Source: DASZQY01 sp036511595
GTDB taxonomy: Bacteria > Pseudomonadota > Alphaproteobacteria > Rhizobiales > Kaistiaceae
Direction: 5' to 3'
DNA: 64,000 nucleotides
Assembly (NCBI GenBank): GCA_036511595.1
Contig: DATCBY010000051.1
Location: 11,385 to 75,384, forward strand
Shown piece by piece: positions 34,979 through 43,476 of the stretch. The first letter of the stretch is position 1. Every line of letters begins with the position of its first letter. Under the pieces are notes generated by a model. It saw only the letters and a program-made list of their open reading frames with translations. It ran no database searches and was not told the DNA's origin. Made by a program: the position numbers and the translations under genes.

Positions 34979-36205
34979 CGGCGCAGGTTCGGTCAGGAAC
35001 GACAGGTCGAAAGTGATGTCGGGCAGATTGTCGAAGGCGAGCGGGGGCGCGGCAATCTCCGTCGTCTGCGCCGCGCGCTGCGGCAGTGACAGGAAGATGG
35101 TAAGGCCGAGGAATCCGAACGCGAGAGAGAGCGGCAGCGCCTCCGGCCCGAACAGGTCGATCAGGTAACCGACCGGCGTCGAGCCCACGATCGAACCGGC
35201 GGCATAGGCCATGGCAAAGCCGGTCGAGACCAGCGCCAGCTTCCGGCCGCGGAAATCCTGTCCCATCAGGATTACGCCGAGCGTGTAGATGCCAGAGATC
35301 GCGCCGCCGGCAAGGAATAGCACGGGGAAAAGCGTCAGGGTCGAGCCCGCCGCGAATGGCAGGATAAGGCTCGTCACCGTGGCGAGAATCGAGCATGTAA
35401 GCAACGTAAAGCGGCGGCCGTAGCGGTCGGCCATCCAGCCGAGGACGGCGACGAGGACGGCTTCTCCGAGGCTGAATATGGCGACGAGATGCGCCGCACC
35501 GGCGTCGCCTACGCCATGTGCCAGCCCGTACAACGGCAACAGGGCCTGCATGGCGGTTTCGCCGAGGCCGCCGAGAAAAGCGGCAGCGACGAGCGCACCG
35601 GCAACCGACAGCGCAAACTTTAGGCTCTTGGTGTCACCGAGGCCTTCCTCCTCCTCGACCTCGCCTTTGGCCGAATGGATAGACAGCGCCACCACCGCGC
35701 CGACGGCGAGCGGCAGCATGGCGACCACGAGCGGCAGCGATCCCGATACGCCGACGCCGCCCAGCACCAGCGGGCCGATGAACTGACAGGTGGCGTAGAG
35801 CGTCCCCGAAGCGCCGATGATGCGTCCGCGATGGCGGTCATCGACGACGCCGTTCAGCCAGATCTCGGTCGTCGTCCACAGCGCCGCGAAACAGGCGCCC
35901 ATGACAAAGCGGGCGAGGAACCAGACCACGATATGGTCGGCCGCAAGGATGGCGGCAAACGACAGCAGCGAGATCGCAAAGAGGGCGGCCACCAGCGACC
36001 TCAGGCCCAGCCGGTCGATCAACCACGGCAGTGCCGGGCCGATGATGAGAATGCCGGCGCCGGCGAGCGATGCATTGAGGCCGATCAGCCAGGTCGCCAG
36101 CTCGCGCTTTTCCAGTGCCAGCGAGAAGAACGGATAGCTGTAGCCGTAGAGCAGGGCCTCCGCGCCGATCAGGACCAGGACGCCGATGACGCGCCAGCTC
36201 TTCAT
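34784..36205 (-). CDS. MFS transporter with long cytoplasmic C-terminal tail
   Basis: The 473-residue protein has 12 hydrophobic segments, and the loop between helices 2 and 3 reads WLIDRLGLRSL. The region FVMGACFAALWTTTEIWLNG is typical of sugar/aromatic efflux-type MFS members of the YcaD/UMF group. After the last helix (residue ~380) there is a charged tail of about 90 residues ending in ERQERNLEEGFRQRAAEVAR, which MFS proteins usually lack. The final 195 bp lie antisense to the end of ade. The start follows the stop of the SET gene after 1 nt, so the two are coupled. Substrate unknown; the operon context suggests a product or substrate of the upstream enzymes. Confidence 0.85.
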   Translation of the reverse strand: MKSWRVIGVLVLIGAEALLYGYSYPFFSLALEKRELATWLIGLNASLAGAGILIIGPALPWLIDRLGLRSLVAALFAISLLSFAAILAADHIVVWFLARFVMGACFAALWTTTEIWLNGVVDDRHRGRIIGASGTLYATCQFIGPLVLGGVGVSGSLPLVVAMLPLAVGAVVALSIHSAKGEVEEEEGLGDTKSLKFALSVAGALVAAAFLGGLGETAMQALLPLYGLAHGVGDAGAAHLVAIFSLGEAVLVAVLGWMADRYGRRFTLLTCSILATVTSLILPFAAGSTLTLFPVLFLAGGAISGIYTLGVILMGQDFRGRKLALVSTGFAMAYAAGSIVGSTPVGYLIDLFGPEALPLSLAFGFLGLTIFLSLPQRAAQTTEIAAPPLAFDNLPDITFDLSFLTEPAPSLLHKRKPVDVEEAKVGYFHVRDDRERQERNLEEGFRQRAAEVARRAAERYQRGANGLESLQAY

Positions 36206-36206
36206 T

Positions 36207-36623
36207 TCAGATCTGGCAGCGGTTGGCGGTGTCGCACCAGCACTGCTTGCCCTCCGGCACCAGATTGAAGGTGCGGTAATCGGCGGTGATTTCTTCGCCC
36301 ACCGCGATGTCGCGGTCGGCGTAAACGTAGAGCTGGCCCTCGACGCGGGCGTTGGGATGGCAGGAATGATTGAGGTAGTCGACGCCCTCCGGCTCCCACG
36401 TCGGCAGGAGGCAGAGCAGCTTGGACCCTTCCAGCTTCAGGTGGACCGACTGCCGCCACCAGTAGTCGTCGAGCGATTTCTTGTCGTCGAGATCGACCAG
36501 GATCGACTTGCCGTCGAAGAAGCCGATCAGCGCGTCCTTGGCGATCGGACGGGTGGCGTAGATGGCCTTGTGGTCGGCGCCGAAGGCGCGCACCTCAAGA
36601 AAATCAAAATTGGAATAGCTCAC
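36207..36623 (-). CDS. SET-domain protein (lysine methyltransferase fold) with post-SET-like Cys motif
   Basis: The 138-residue product shows the SET signatures: AIYATRPIAKDALIGFF near the N-terminus, DYLNHSCHPNARVEG (residues 82-96), and DIAVGEEITADYRTF (105-119) with the catalytic Tyr, all needed for S-adenosylmethionine-dependent lysine methylation. After the SET core comes CWCDTANRC (128-136), like the eukaryotic post-SET zinc motif; Cys88 in NHSC would be the fourth ligand. I chose the GTG at 36623 (VSYSNFDF), which overlaps the upstream gene by 20 bp; ATGs at 36650 and 36725 are also in frame. Its target protein is unknown. It is sandwiched in an operon between the Cys-Pro motif gene and an MFS gene. 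Confidence 0.85.
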   Translation of the reverse strand: MSYSNFDFLEVRAFGADHKAIYATRPIAKDALIGFFDGKSILVDLDDKKSLDDYWWRQSVHLKLEGSKLLCLLPTWEPEGVDYLNHSCHPNARVEGQLYVYADRDIAVGEEITADYRTFNLVPEGKQCWCDTANRCQI

Positions 36624-37617
36624 CGGAAAGCCCCTCGACCTCAAACCCATCCTCGAACCCACCGCCGGCAATCGGCGTCCCGCCCGATTGGCCGTCCCGG
36701 CTCGGCTCGTATGGTTTTCCGTCAAAAAGGTTAGCCGACCATTTAGCCGTCAGCCGGGCCGCGTAGGTCACCGGCATCTCGTGCTGAAAGGGGCACTTCT
36801 TCAGTTCGGCGAAGACCGGGTCGTTGTGCGCCGCGAACCAGCGCTGGCGATCCTCGCTGAGATGGACGCCGCGCGCCGGATCGATCGCCACGCGGCTGTA
36901 GTTGGTGATCGTTGTGATCGACATGTTCTGCCACGCGGTGACGCAGCGGCGGAAGAGCAGTTCGACGGCATCCCGATCATGCTTCATTTCGTAAACCGGC
37001 CGCCCCCAGACGCGCATCGCCTGGTCCTGGACGACGCGCGCAAAGGCAAATGCGTCCGAGGTCGTGTTCACCGCCAGAAAGGGCGCCGACAGGGAAGGGT
37101 CGTAAAGCGGATCGCGCGGGTTGGCGGCATTGCGGCAGAAGGCGACCGAGAAGAACTCGTAGATCGTGTCTTTGCCGGTAACCGGGCAGGCGACCTCCAT
37201 CGCGGTCGCCAGTGTCTTGCCGGCGACAAGGCCATCGGGATCGTCGGTCATGCCGGCGTCGCGCATGGCAGCGCCGAGGAGCTTCAGTTCGTCCGCCACG
37301 CTATCGCAGCGGGTCTCGTCGGCAAAAATCGCGAGGAATCCGGTTTTGCTATGTTCCGCCACATGGCCGCGAAACTCGGCCATGGCGAGCGCGTAGTCAC
37401 GGCCGGTGCGAACCCGCGATACCTGATAGCGGCCAAGCCGGAATTCTCGTTTTCCGGCGGCGCACTGCAGGCCGCCTTCGAGCCATGCCTGGAGAGAATC
37501 GGACGTTTGGTGAGGGAAAGGGCACTTGCCGGGAGACGAGTCTCCGACCGTCGCTCTTGCCGGACGGAGGAACGCACCCGCCGACAACGCCCCGCGCGGA
37601 ACATCCGCGAGACTCAT
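36604..37617 (-). CDS. Unrecognised 337-aa protein with three Cys-Pro motifs
   Basis: I do not recognise the family. The protein is soluble with no signal peptide. It carries two near-identical motifs near its ends, GKCPFPH (Cys32) and KKCPFQH (Cys275), and a third Cys-Pro, ACPVTG (Cys144). Cys-Pro pairs can be haem-regulatory or metal sites, but that is only a possibility here. The middle contains TGFLAIFADETRCDSVADEL and FLAVNTTSDAFAFARVV, which look like an enzyme core. The start at 37617 has AGGAGG 7 nt upstream; an upstream in-frame ATG at 37647 is less well supported. It is the first gene of a three-gene unit with the SET and MFS genes. Confidence 0.75.
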   Translation of the reverse strand: MSLADVPRGALSAGAFLRPARATVGDSSPGKCPFPHQTSDSLQAWLEGGLQCAAGKREFRLGRYQVSRVRTGRDYALAMAEFRGHVAEHSKTGFLAIFADETRCDSVADELKLLGAAMRDAGMTDDPDGLVAGKTLATAMEVACPVTGKDTIYEFFSVAFCRNAANPRDPLYDPSLSAPFLAVNTTSDAFAFARVVQDQAMRVWGRPVYEMKHDRDAVELLFRRCVTAWQNMSITTITNYSRVAIDPARGVHLSEDRQRWFAAHNDPVFAELKKCPFQHEMPVTYAARLTAKWSANLFDGKPYEPSRDGQSGGTPIAGGGFEDGFEVEGLSGELFQF

Positions 37618-37628
37618 GCATGCCTCCT

Positions 37629-37640
37629 CGTACGCGTACG
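37629..37640. promoter_or_regulatory. 12-bp perfect palindrome in the leader of the Cys-Pro/SET/MFS unit
   Basis: CGTACGCGTACG is self-complementary and ends 4-5 bp upstream of the AGGAGG ribosome binding site of the 37617 gene. A repressor binding here would block transcription or translation of the unit. Function is inferred from position only. Confidence 0.35.
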
Positions 37641-38030
37641 CAACCAATACTTATCCGCCGCCGCGGACTAAGCGGCGATGTTAACCTGTTGTCAACTATT
37701 CGGCAGCCGCGGCCAAGGGTTCCGAGCCGCGCGCGGAGGAAAATTCACTATATATTAGTAAGCGTTAACCATAGATTCGAAGAATAGACCCGATCCACTC
37801 GTCGAGCAGCCGTGGATTAGCCTCAAGGAACATGGACGAGTATATCCCCCAAGCAACCCAAGTATAATTCAAAAAAGCAAAGTCCTGAAATTGATGTTCT
37901 CCTAAAACGGAGAGCCCGAGCGGCCGCGAGCCTACCGTCTATTAATCAAACGTAATCGTCCCATTAAACGAATTTCAAGCCGGTTCGGTTAGCTCTGTCG
38001 GTCTGCGGGACACACGTGGGCGGACGCGAG
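37641..38030. other. AT-richer divergent intergenic region
   Basis: The gap separates the Cys-Pro gene (leftward) from the GGDEF-EAL gene (rightward) and must hold both promoters. It is clearly AT-richer than its surroundings, for example around 37741-37780 and 37855-37900. A minus-strand TTGACA occurs at 37690-37695, but the matching -10 is poor. No gene was found. Confidence 0.4.
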
Positions 38031-40226
38031 ATGACCAGAACCATCACCGGGCGGATTACGCTCAACCTTGTTGCCGGCATCGTCATCACGGTGGCGACGG
38101 TTCTGACCACGCTCTTCTGGATGGCCGCCAAGCATGACGAGCAGGCCGCGCAGGCCACGCAGACCATGGTGGAAGGCGGCGTGCAGGCGATGGGCAAGCG
38201 CTTGGCGCAACTTGCCAACGACTACGGCTGGTGGGAAGAGGCCTACGACGCCTACAAGCGTAAAGACAAGACGTGGATCGACGCCAACGTCGGCACCGGC
38301 ATTACCGACACCAGCATTGCCGATGTGCTGTTCATCGGTTCTCCGAAGGGCAAGGTTGACTACCAGTGGCTTATCGACGGCGCCCCCGACACCCTTGACG
38401 GGATACTGACCCCTGAACGGCTTGATGCGATCAAGAAGGCGGCCGACGCGCTGCCCATCGGCAATCTTGCCGGCATCAGCACCATCTACATCGACACCCC
38501 CTCGGTGCCGATGATGCTGAGCATCCAGCATCTCACGCCGGTTTCCAAGGCGGACAAACTGAAGCCGACCGACCTGCCAATCGTCGTCTTCGGCCAGTAT
38601 CTCAACGCCAAGCGCCTGCATGACCTCGGGACTTCGTTCCTGATCGACGACCTGCAGTTCGTTCGCGGCGACAGCGCTCCCGCCAACCTGGGCAGCCTCG
38701 GCATCCACAATCTTGTCGACAAGCCGCTCGGCTACTTCGTCTGGACGCCGCCGAAACCCGGTGCTGCGATCCTGAGCCGCGTGCTCCTGCCCGTGGGCAT
38801 CGCGCTGGCGCTGTTCTGTGTCGTCGCGCTGACCACCGCATACCGGGCCCGCCGAATTGCGATTGCCTTGACCGAGAGCGAGAAAGAGGCCGTCACCGCG
38901 GCACGCACCGACAGCATGACCGGCCTGTTGAATCGCACCGGCTTCACCGAATTTGTCGAATCCGAAGCCTTTGCCGATGCCTGCCGGGTTGGCGAACTGG
39001 CGATCATCTATCTCGACGTCAACGGCTTCAAGCTGGTCAACGATTCCGTCGGCCACCACGGCGGCGACGACCTGGTCCGCGCTATTGCTGGCCGCGTTGC
39101 GTCTGTCATCCCGGCCGAGGCGGTGCTCGCCCGCATCGGTGGCGACGAGTTCGCCGTCGCGCTCATCGCGGGTGACGCCGGGAACGACGCCGCCGCGTTG
39201 GCGCGCGTCGTCGTCCACTCGATCGACCAGCCGTTCATGATCTGCGGCTTCGAGTTCCACGTCAGTGCGTCGGTCGGCTACGCCGTCGCCGATGAAGTCG
39301 ATATACTGCCGTCGGAAATTATCCGGCGTAGCGATGTCGCCATGTACCGGGCCAAGACCGGCGCCGAGCGCGAACCGATCGCCTATCACCACAGCATGGA
39401 AACCGGCGCGCTCGAGAAGAAGCAGATCGAGGCGGGCCTGCGCCGCGCCATCGAGAACGGCGACCTCAAGGTTTGCTACCAGCCGGTCGTGCGCGCCACC
39501 GACAGCAGGATCGTCAGCCTGGAAGCCCTGGTGCGCTGGACCTCCAGCGAGCTCGGCCCCATTTCACCGGCGGTCTTCGTGCCGGTCGCCGAGGAAACCG
39601 GCCTCATTCACGACCTCGGCCGCTGGGTCATGCACCGCGCCTGCGAGGATCTGTATCGCTGGCCCGGCCTGCACATGGCCGTCAACATATCGCCGGTGCA
39701 GCTCCGCGACCCCGGCTTCGCCGAGGAGATCTATCAGATCGTCGTCAGCCATGGCCACGACCCATCACGCTTCGAGCTGGAGCTGACTGAAGGCATCCTT
39801 GTCAACAACCCGACCATTGCCGGGCGCAAGCTGACGATGCTGAAGGAATTCGGCTTCGCCCTGTCGCTCGACGACTTCGGCACCGGCTTCTCGTCGATCG
39901 GCTATTTGCGGCAGTTCCCTTTCGACATCCTCAAGATCGACCGCTCGTTCGTGCGCGACATTGGCGCGGATGGTGCCGCCAACGGCCTGCTGCAGTCGCT
40001 GGTCGCTCTCGGCAATGCGCTCGATCTTTCGGTCATTGCCGAAGGCATTGAGGACCACGAGCAACTGCGGCTCCTGCGTCTCATCCAGTGCGAATTCATC
40101 CAGGGTTTCCTGTTCAGTCGCCCGGTGAGCGCCGCTGAAGTCGACGCGCTGCTGTTTGCCGAAGCGCACGGAAAGCCGATCGGCGGCGGCGTCGCCATGG
40201 AGCGCAAGGTGGCGGCCTCCGCCTGA
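38031..40226 (+). CDS. Membrane GGDEF-EAL protein with CHASE4-like sensor (c-di-GMP turnover)
   Basis: The 731-residue protein has a membrane helix (~9-31), a periplasmic CHASE4-like domain (QLANDYGWWEEAYDAY) up to about residue 250, a second helix (LLPVGIALALFCVVALTTAY), a GGDEF domain with an intact RIGGDEFAV (370-374) and an EAL domain with intact EALVRW (498-500). The EAL metal and catalytic residues are present (VNISPVQL, ELELTEG, LDDFGTGFSS, LKIDRSF, IAEGIED, QGFLFSRP). Both synthesis and hydrolysis of cyclic di-GMP are therefore possible. I use the ATG at 38031; an in-frame GTG lies at 38016. It stands alone, with no obvious partner. Confidence 0.93.
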   Translation: MTRTITGRITLNLVAGIVITVATVLTTLFWMAAKHDEQAAQATQTMVEGGVQAMGKRLAQLANDYGWWEEAYDAYKRKDKTWIDANVGTGITDTSIADVLFIGSPKGKVDYQWLIDGAPDTLDGILTPERLDAIKKAADALPIGNLAGISTIYIDTPSVPMMLSIQHLTPVSKADKLKPTDLPIVVFGQYLNAKRLHDLGTSFLIDDLQFVRGDSAPANLGSLGIHNLVDKPLGYFVWTPPKPGAAILSRVLLPVGIALALFCVVALTTAYRARRIAIALTESEKEAVTAARTDSMTGLLNRTGFTEFVESEAFADACRVGELAIIYLDVNGFKLVNDSVGHHGGDDLVRAIAGRVASVIPAEAVLARIGGDEFAVALIAGDAGNDAAALARVVVHSIDQPFMICGFEFHVSASVGYAVADEVDILPSEIIRRSDVAMYRAKTGAEREPIAYHHSMETGALEKKQIEAGLRRAIENGDLKVCYQPVVRATDSRIVSLEALVRWTSSELGPISPAVFVPVAEETGLIHDLGRWVMHRACEDLYRWPGLHMAVNISPVQLRDPGFAEEIYQIVVSHGHDPSRFELELTEGILVNNPTIAGRKLTMLKEFGFALSLDDFGTGFSSIGYLRQFPFDILKIDRSFVRDIGADGAANGLLQSLVALGNALDLSVIAEGIEDHEQLRLLRLIQCEFIQGFLFSRPVSAAEVDALLFAEAHGKPIGGGVAMERKVAASA

Positions 40227-40272
40227 AGTCTCCGCTGGCGCGGGCGAGGGGCGCTTGGCATAAGACGGGCCC

Positions 40273-41502
40273 ATGCCCGCCAGCCATCTCCCGCCCGACG
40301 TCGCAACGCTTACCCAGGCCGAGGCCCGCCGTATCGCGCTCGCCGCGCAAGGTTTTGGCCCCCGGCCTACCGCCGGCCGGTCGCCATGGAAATCGGTTGC
40401 GTCCGCAATCGACGCGATGGCGCTCCTGCAACTCGATTCAGTCAATGTTCTCGTGCGTTCGCACTACCTGCCGGTATTTTCGAGGCTGGGCGACTACGAC
40501 CGCGGGGCAATCGACCGGCACGGATTTGGCGGCGGCGCCAGCCGCCAACTCTTCGAGTACTGGGCGCACGAAGCATCGCTCCTGCCAGTGCGCTTCCACC
40601 CGCTGCTGCGCTGGCGCATGGCGCGCGCGGAGAAGCACGTCGGCCTGAGCGTTGCGCGCGCGCAGTCAGTCCGCCGGCAGCGCACCTACATACGGGCGGT
40701 GCTTGCCGAGATTGGTGCGCGCGGGCCGCTGGCGGCAAGCGAACTCGACGACCCCGGCGAACGATCCGGCCCGTGGTGGGGCTGGCGCAAGGGCAAGTCG
40801 GCGCTCGAGCATCTGCTGCATACGGGCGCGGTGACCGCGACCGGGCGGCGCGGCTTCGAGCGCCTTTACGATCTCACCGATCGCGTCATCCCGCCCGAAA
40901 TTCTGAGTTTGCCGACTCCATCGGAAGCCGACGCCATCCGCGAACTTGCCGCCGCCGGAGCAAGGTCGTGCGGCATCGGCACCGAGGTTGATATTCGCGA
41001 CTACTTCCGCCTGCCGGTAGCCGAGGCGCGCGGGGCAATCGGCGAACTGGTTGAGACCGGCACGCTGGTTCCCGTTGCCGTCGAGGGATGGGACAAGCCC
41101 GCCTATCTTCACGCCGCAGCTTCGCGTCCCCGCCGGCTGACGGCGACGGCGCTGCTCTCGCCGTTCGATCCGCTGGTATGGTTCCGCCCGCGCACCGAGC
41201 GGCTCTTCGGATTTCACTATCGGCTGGAGATCTACACGCCGCAGGCCAAACGCAAGTTCGGCTACTATGTTCTGCCGTTCCTGCACGACGGTCGCCTCAG
41301 CGGGCGCCTCGATCTGAAGGCAATGCGCGCCGAGGGGGTCCTTGAGGTGCGCGGCGCCCACGGCGAAGTGGGCATAGACCGCGACGCGGTGGCGGGCGCC
41401 GCGGCGACGGAACTTCGCCGCCTCGCCGCCTGGCTGGGCCTCGGCACGGTCCGCGTCCTTCCCGCCGGCGAGCTGGCGAAAGCGCTGGCGCGCAGCATTT
41501 GA
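40273..41502 (+). CDS. YcaQ-type winged-helix DNA glycosylase (crosslink repair)
   Basis: The 409-residue product belongs to the YcaQ/AlkX family of winged-helix proteins that unhook interstrand DNA crosslinks and remove bulky alkylated bases. The catalytic Gln-x-Asp motif is present in ALLQLDSVNVLVRSHYLPVF. Other family features are FEYWAHEASLLP, PWWGWRKGKSALEHLL, LLSPFDPLVWFRPRTERLFG and RLEIYTPQAKRKFGYYVLPF. The length is as expected. Its stop overlaps a possible TTG start of dusA. Confidence 0.88.
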   Translation: MPASHLPPDVATLTQAEARRIALAAQGFGPRPTAGRSPWKSVASAIDAMALLQLDSVNVLVRSHYLPVFSRLGDYDRGAIDRHGFGGGASRQLFEYWAHEASLLPVRFHPLLRWRMARAEKHVGLSVARAQSVRRQRTYIRAVLAEIGARGPLAASELDDPGERSGPWWGWRKGKSALEHLLHTGAVTATGRRGFERLYDLTDRVIPPEILSLPTPSEADAIRELAAAGARSCGIGTEVDIRDYFRLPVAEARGAIGELVETGTLVPVAVEGWDKPAYLHAAASRPRRLTATALLSPFDPLVWFRPRTERLFGFHYRLEIYTPQAKRKFGYYVLPFLHDGRLSGRLDLKAMRAEGVLEVRGAHGEVGIDRDAVAGAAATELRRLAAWLGLGTVRVLPAGELAKALARSI

Positions 41503-41552
41503 CGCAAGCCGCGGGTGGACTTTCCGCGGCTCCCGGTCCATTTGAGCGCCGG

Positions 41553-42584
41553 ATGACCCGCGATCTCCACCGTGTTGCCGTGGCGCCGATGATGGACTGG
41601 ACGGACCGGCATTGCCGGTTCTTCCATCGCCAGTTCACGCGCCGCGCGTTGCTTTACACCGAGATGATCGTCGCCGAGGCCGTGATCCGCGGCGACCGCC
41701 GGCGCTTGATCGGCTTCTCGCCGCAGGAGCACCCGGTCGCCCTGCAACTGGGCGGCTGCGATCCGGCGAAGCTGGCGGCGGCCGCCGCTATCGCCGCCGA
41801 CTTCGGCTATGACGAGATCAACCTGAACGTCGGCTGTCCGTCCGACCGCGTTCAGTCGGGCACCTTTGGCGCTTGTCTCATGCGCGCGCCCGGCCTCGTA
41901 GGCGACTGCGTCGCGGCAATGAAGGCTGCGGTGCGCGTGCCGGTGACGGTCAAATGCCGGCTGGGCGTCGACGAGCAGGATCCGGAAGCCGCACTCGACG
42001 CGCTCGCCGGGACCGCCATCGCCGCCGGCGCCGATGCGATCTGGGTGCATGCCCGCAAGGCCTGGCTGGAGGGGCTGAGCCCGAAACAGAACCGCGACGT
42101 GCCGCGGCTGGACTATGGCCGCGTCCATCGTCTGAAGGCCCGCCATTCGCAAACCTTCATCGGCATCAACGGTGGCATCGCTTCGCTCGATCAGGCAGAA
42201 CAGCATCTGGATTTCGTCGACGGCGTGATGCTCGGCCGGGCCGCATATCACACGCCGGAAATTCTGGGCGAAGTCGACGCGCGCTTCTACGGCGACGAAG
42301 GTGACGCGGTCGATCCGCGCCAGGCTGTCGAGGCGATGGTCCCCTACATCGAACAAGAACTGCAGGTGGGCACGCGCCTGTCGCACGTCACGCGGCACAT
42401 GCTCGGCCTGTTCCATGGCGAAGCGGGCGCGCGTGGCTGGCGCCGGATGCTGACGCTCGGCGCGGTGAAGCCCGGCGCGGGGGTGGAAGTCTTGCGGGAA
42501 GCGCTCGGCGCATTGGATCGCCCGTCCGCGCAACCGCCGCCCGACTACGGCGTCAGCACGAGCCGGTCGCCGGAGATGGCATAG
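41553..42584 (+). CDS. dusA: tRNA-dihydrouridine synthase DusA
   Basis: The FMN-dependent enzyme reduces uridine at positions 20/20a of the tRNA D-loop. Motifs are RVAVAPMMDWTDRHCRFFHR, VALQLGGCDP, DEINLNVGCPSDRVQSGTFG with the catalytic Cys, and HARKAWLEGLSPKQNR. From the ATG at 41553 it has 343 residues and begins like family members; a TTG at 41499 overlapping the ycaQ-like stop would add 18 residues. Its last 40 bp overlap, convergently, the 3' end of the aspartic protease gene. Confidence 0.95.
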   Translation: MTRDLHRVAVAPMMDWTDRHCRFFHRQFTRRALLYTEMIVAEAVIRGDRRRLIGFSPQEHPVALQLGGCDPAKLAAAAAIAADFGYDEINLNVGCPSDRVQSGTFGACLMRAPGLVGDCVAAMKAAVRVPVTVKCRLGVDEQDPEAALDALAGTAIAAGADAIWVHARKAWLEGLSPKQNRDVPRLDYGRVHRLKARHSQTFIGINGGIASLDQAEQHLDFVDGVMLGRAAYHTPEILGEVDARFYGDEGDAVDPRQAVEAMVPYIEQELQVGTRLSHVTRHMLGLFHGEAGARGWRRMLTLGAVKPGAGVEVLREALGALDRPSAQPPPDYGVSTSRSPEMA

Positions 42585-43276
42585 CCGTTCAGCGTGTCGA
42601 GGAAGCTCATGCCGAGGAGACTCTGGTCGAGCGAGCCGGGCGGGGCGACCAGCGCCGGCACGTCATGCCGCTCGATGGAGCCCACCGACAGCGCCTGAAG
42701 CACGATAGGGGCTGCCTGGATAACGCCATTGGCGGTCCGGATCGGCGTCGTGAAGCTCAGCCCGCCAGTCTTGATGCCAACCCTTGCCGCATCCCTGGAC
42801 GACAGCGTCACGAAACTCGCGCCGGTATCGAGCATCAGCGTCGTCGTCACCTTGTCGAGGTTGGCGCGCACGGCGAAATTGCCGTCGATCGACCGTGAGA
42901 TCACCACGACGTCCCCGGCGACTCCTGCGAAATGCCCGGAAATCGGCATGCCCGGAACCAGCACGCCGACGATCCGGGCGCCGACCGCGGTGAGGTCGCT
43001 GCGGTAGGCGTAGCCGCCGACGATAACGAGGAAGATCGCCAGCCACCCGGTCGCCGCCCGCATGACGTCGCGCACGCCGAGCCCACGCCCGAAGAGCGCG
43101 GAACCGACAAAGATCAGCACGACGACGAGATAGCCGCCGCGAACGAAATCGTGATCGGCGATGCCAAACGTTTCGCCGGAGCCGTTGCGCGCGGCGAGCA
43201 CCACCGCAATTGCGACGACGAAGCCCAGCAGCGCCCAAAAGCCGTGCGCCGAATTTCGTGCCGGCGGATTGGTCAT
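42545..43276 (-). CDS. Membrane-anchored retropepsin-like aspartic protease
   Basis: The 243-residue product has up to three N-terminal membrane helices (ALLGFVVAIAVVLAA, GYLVVVLIFVGSALF and WLAIFLVIVGGYAY) and a C-terminal domain with one retropepsin-type active site, LMLDTGASFVTLS, then LLGMSFLDTLNGYAI. This is the pattern of the TIGR02281-type clan AA proteases of alphaproteobacteria; such domains act as homodimers. Substrates are unknown. The ATG at 43276 overlaps the DUF1289 stop (ATGA), so the two are coupled. Confidence 0.88.
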   Translation of the reverse strand: MTNPPARNSAHGFWALLGFVVAIAVVLAARNGSGETFGIADHDFVRGGYLVVVLIFVGSALFGRGLGVRDVMRAATGWLAIFLVIVGGYAYRSDLTAVGARIVGVLVPGMPISGHFAGVAGDVVVISRSIDGNFAVRANLDKVTTTLMLDTGASFVTLSSRDAARVGIKTGGLSFTTPIRTANGVIQAAPIVLQALSVGSIERHDVPALVAPPGSLDQSLLGMSFLDTLNGYAISGDRLVLTP

Positions 43277-43449
43277 TGCGGCGCCCGCCGTTGTCGCGCG
43301 AGCCGGTCGGGAAGGACGGCCATGATTGCCAGCCTCTCCTCCTCGGTGACGCTCGCCCACTTGCCGATTTCCGCCAGCGTGCGCCCGCAACCGACGCAGA
43401 TGCCGGTCTCAGGGTCGAGGGTGCAATGGCGGATGCAGGGCGAGGTCAT
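43273..43449 (-). CDS. DUF1289 family protein (58 aa)
   Basis: A small Cys-rich protein starting MTSPCIRHCTLDPETGICVG, followed by CGRTLAEIGKWASVTEEER. The four-Cys arrangement (C5, C9, C18, C21) and the RTLAEIxxW pattern define DUF1289, which probably binds iron or zinc; its function is unknown. It overlaps the protease start by 4 bp. It is too short for many gene finders, but the family match is clear. Confidence 0.88.
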   Translation of the reverse strand: MTSPCIRHCTLDPETGICVGCGRTLAEIGKWASVTEEERLAIMAVLPDRLARQRRAPQ

Positions 43450-43476
43450 CGGGGAAGACGCCGACAGGTGCCGACG

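Noticed and set aside
42545..42584. 40-bp convergent overlap of dusA and the aspartic protease gene
   Set aside because: Short tail-to-tail overlaps are ordinary in compact bacterial genomes; nothing else marks it.
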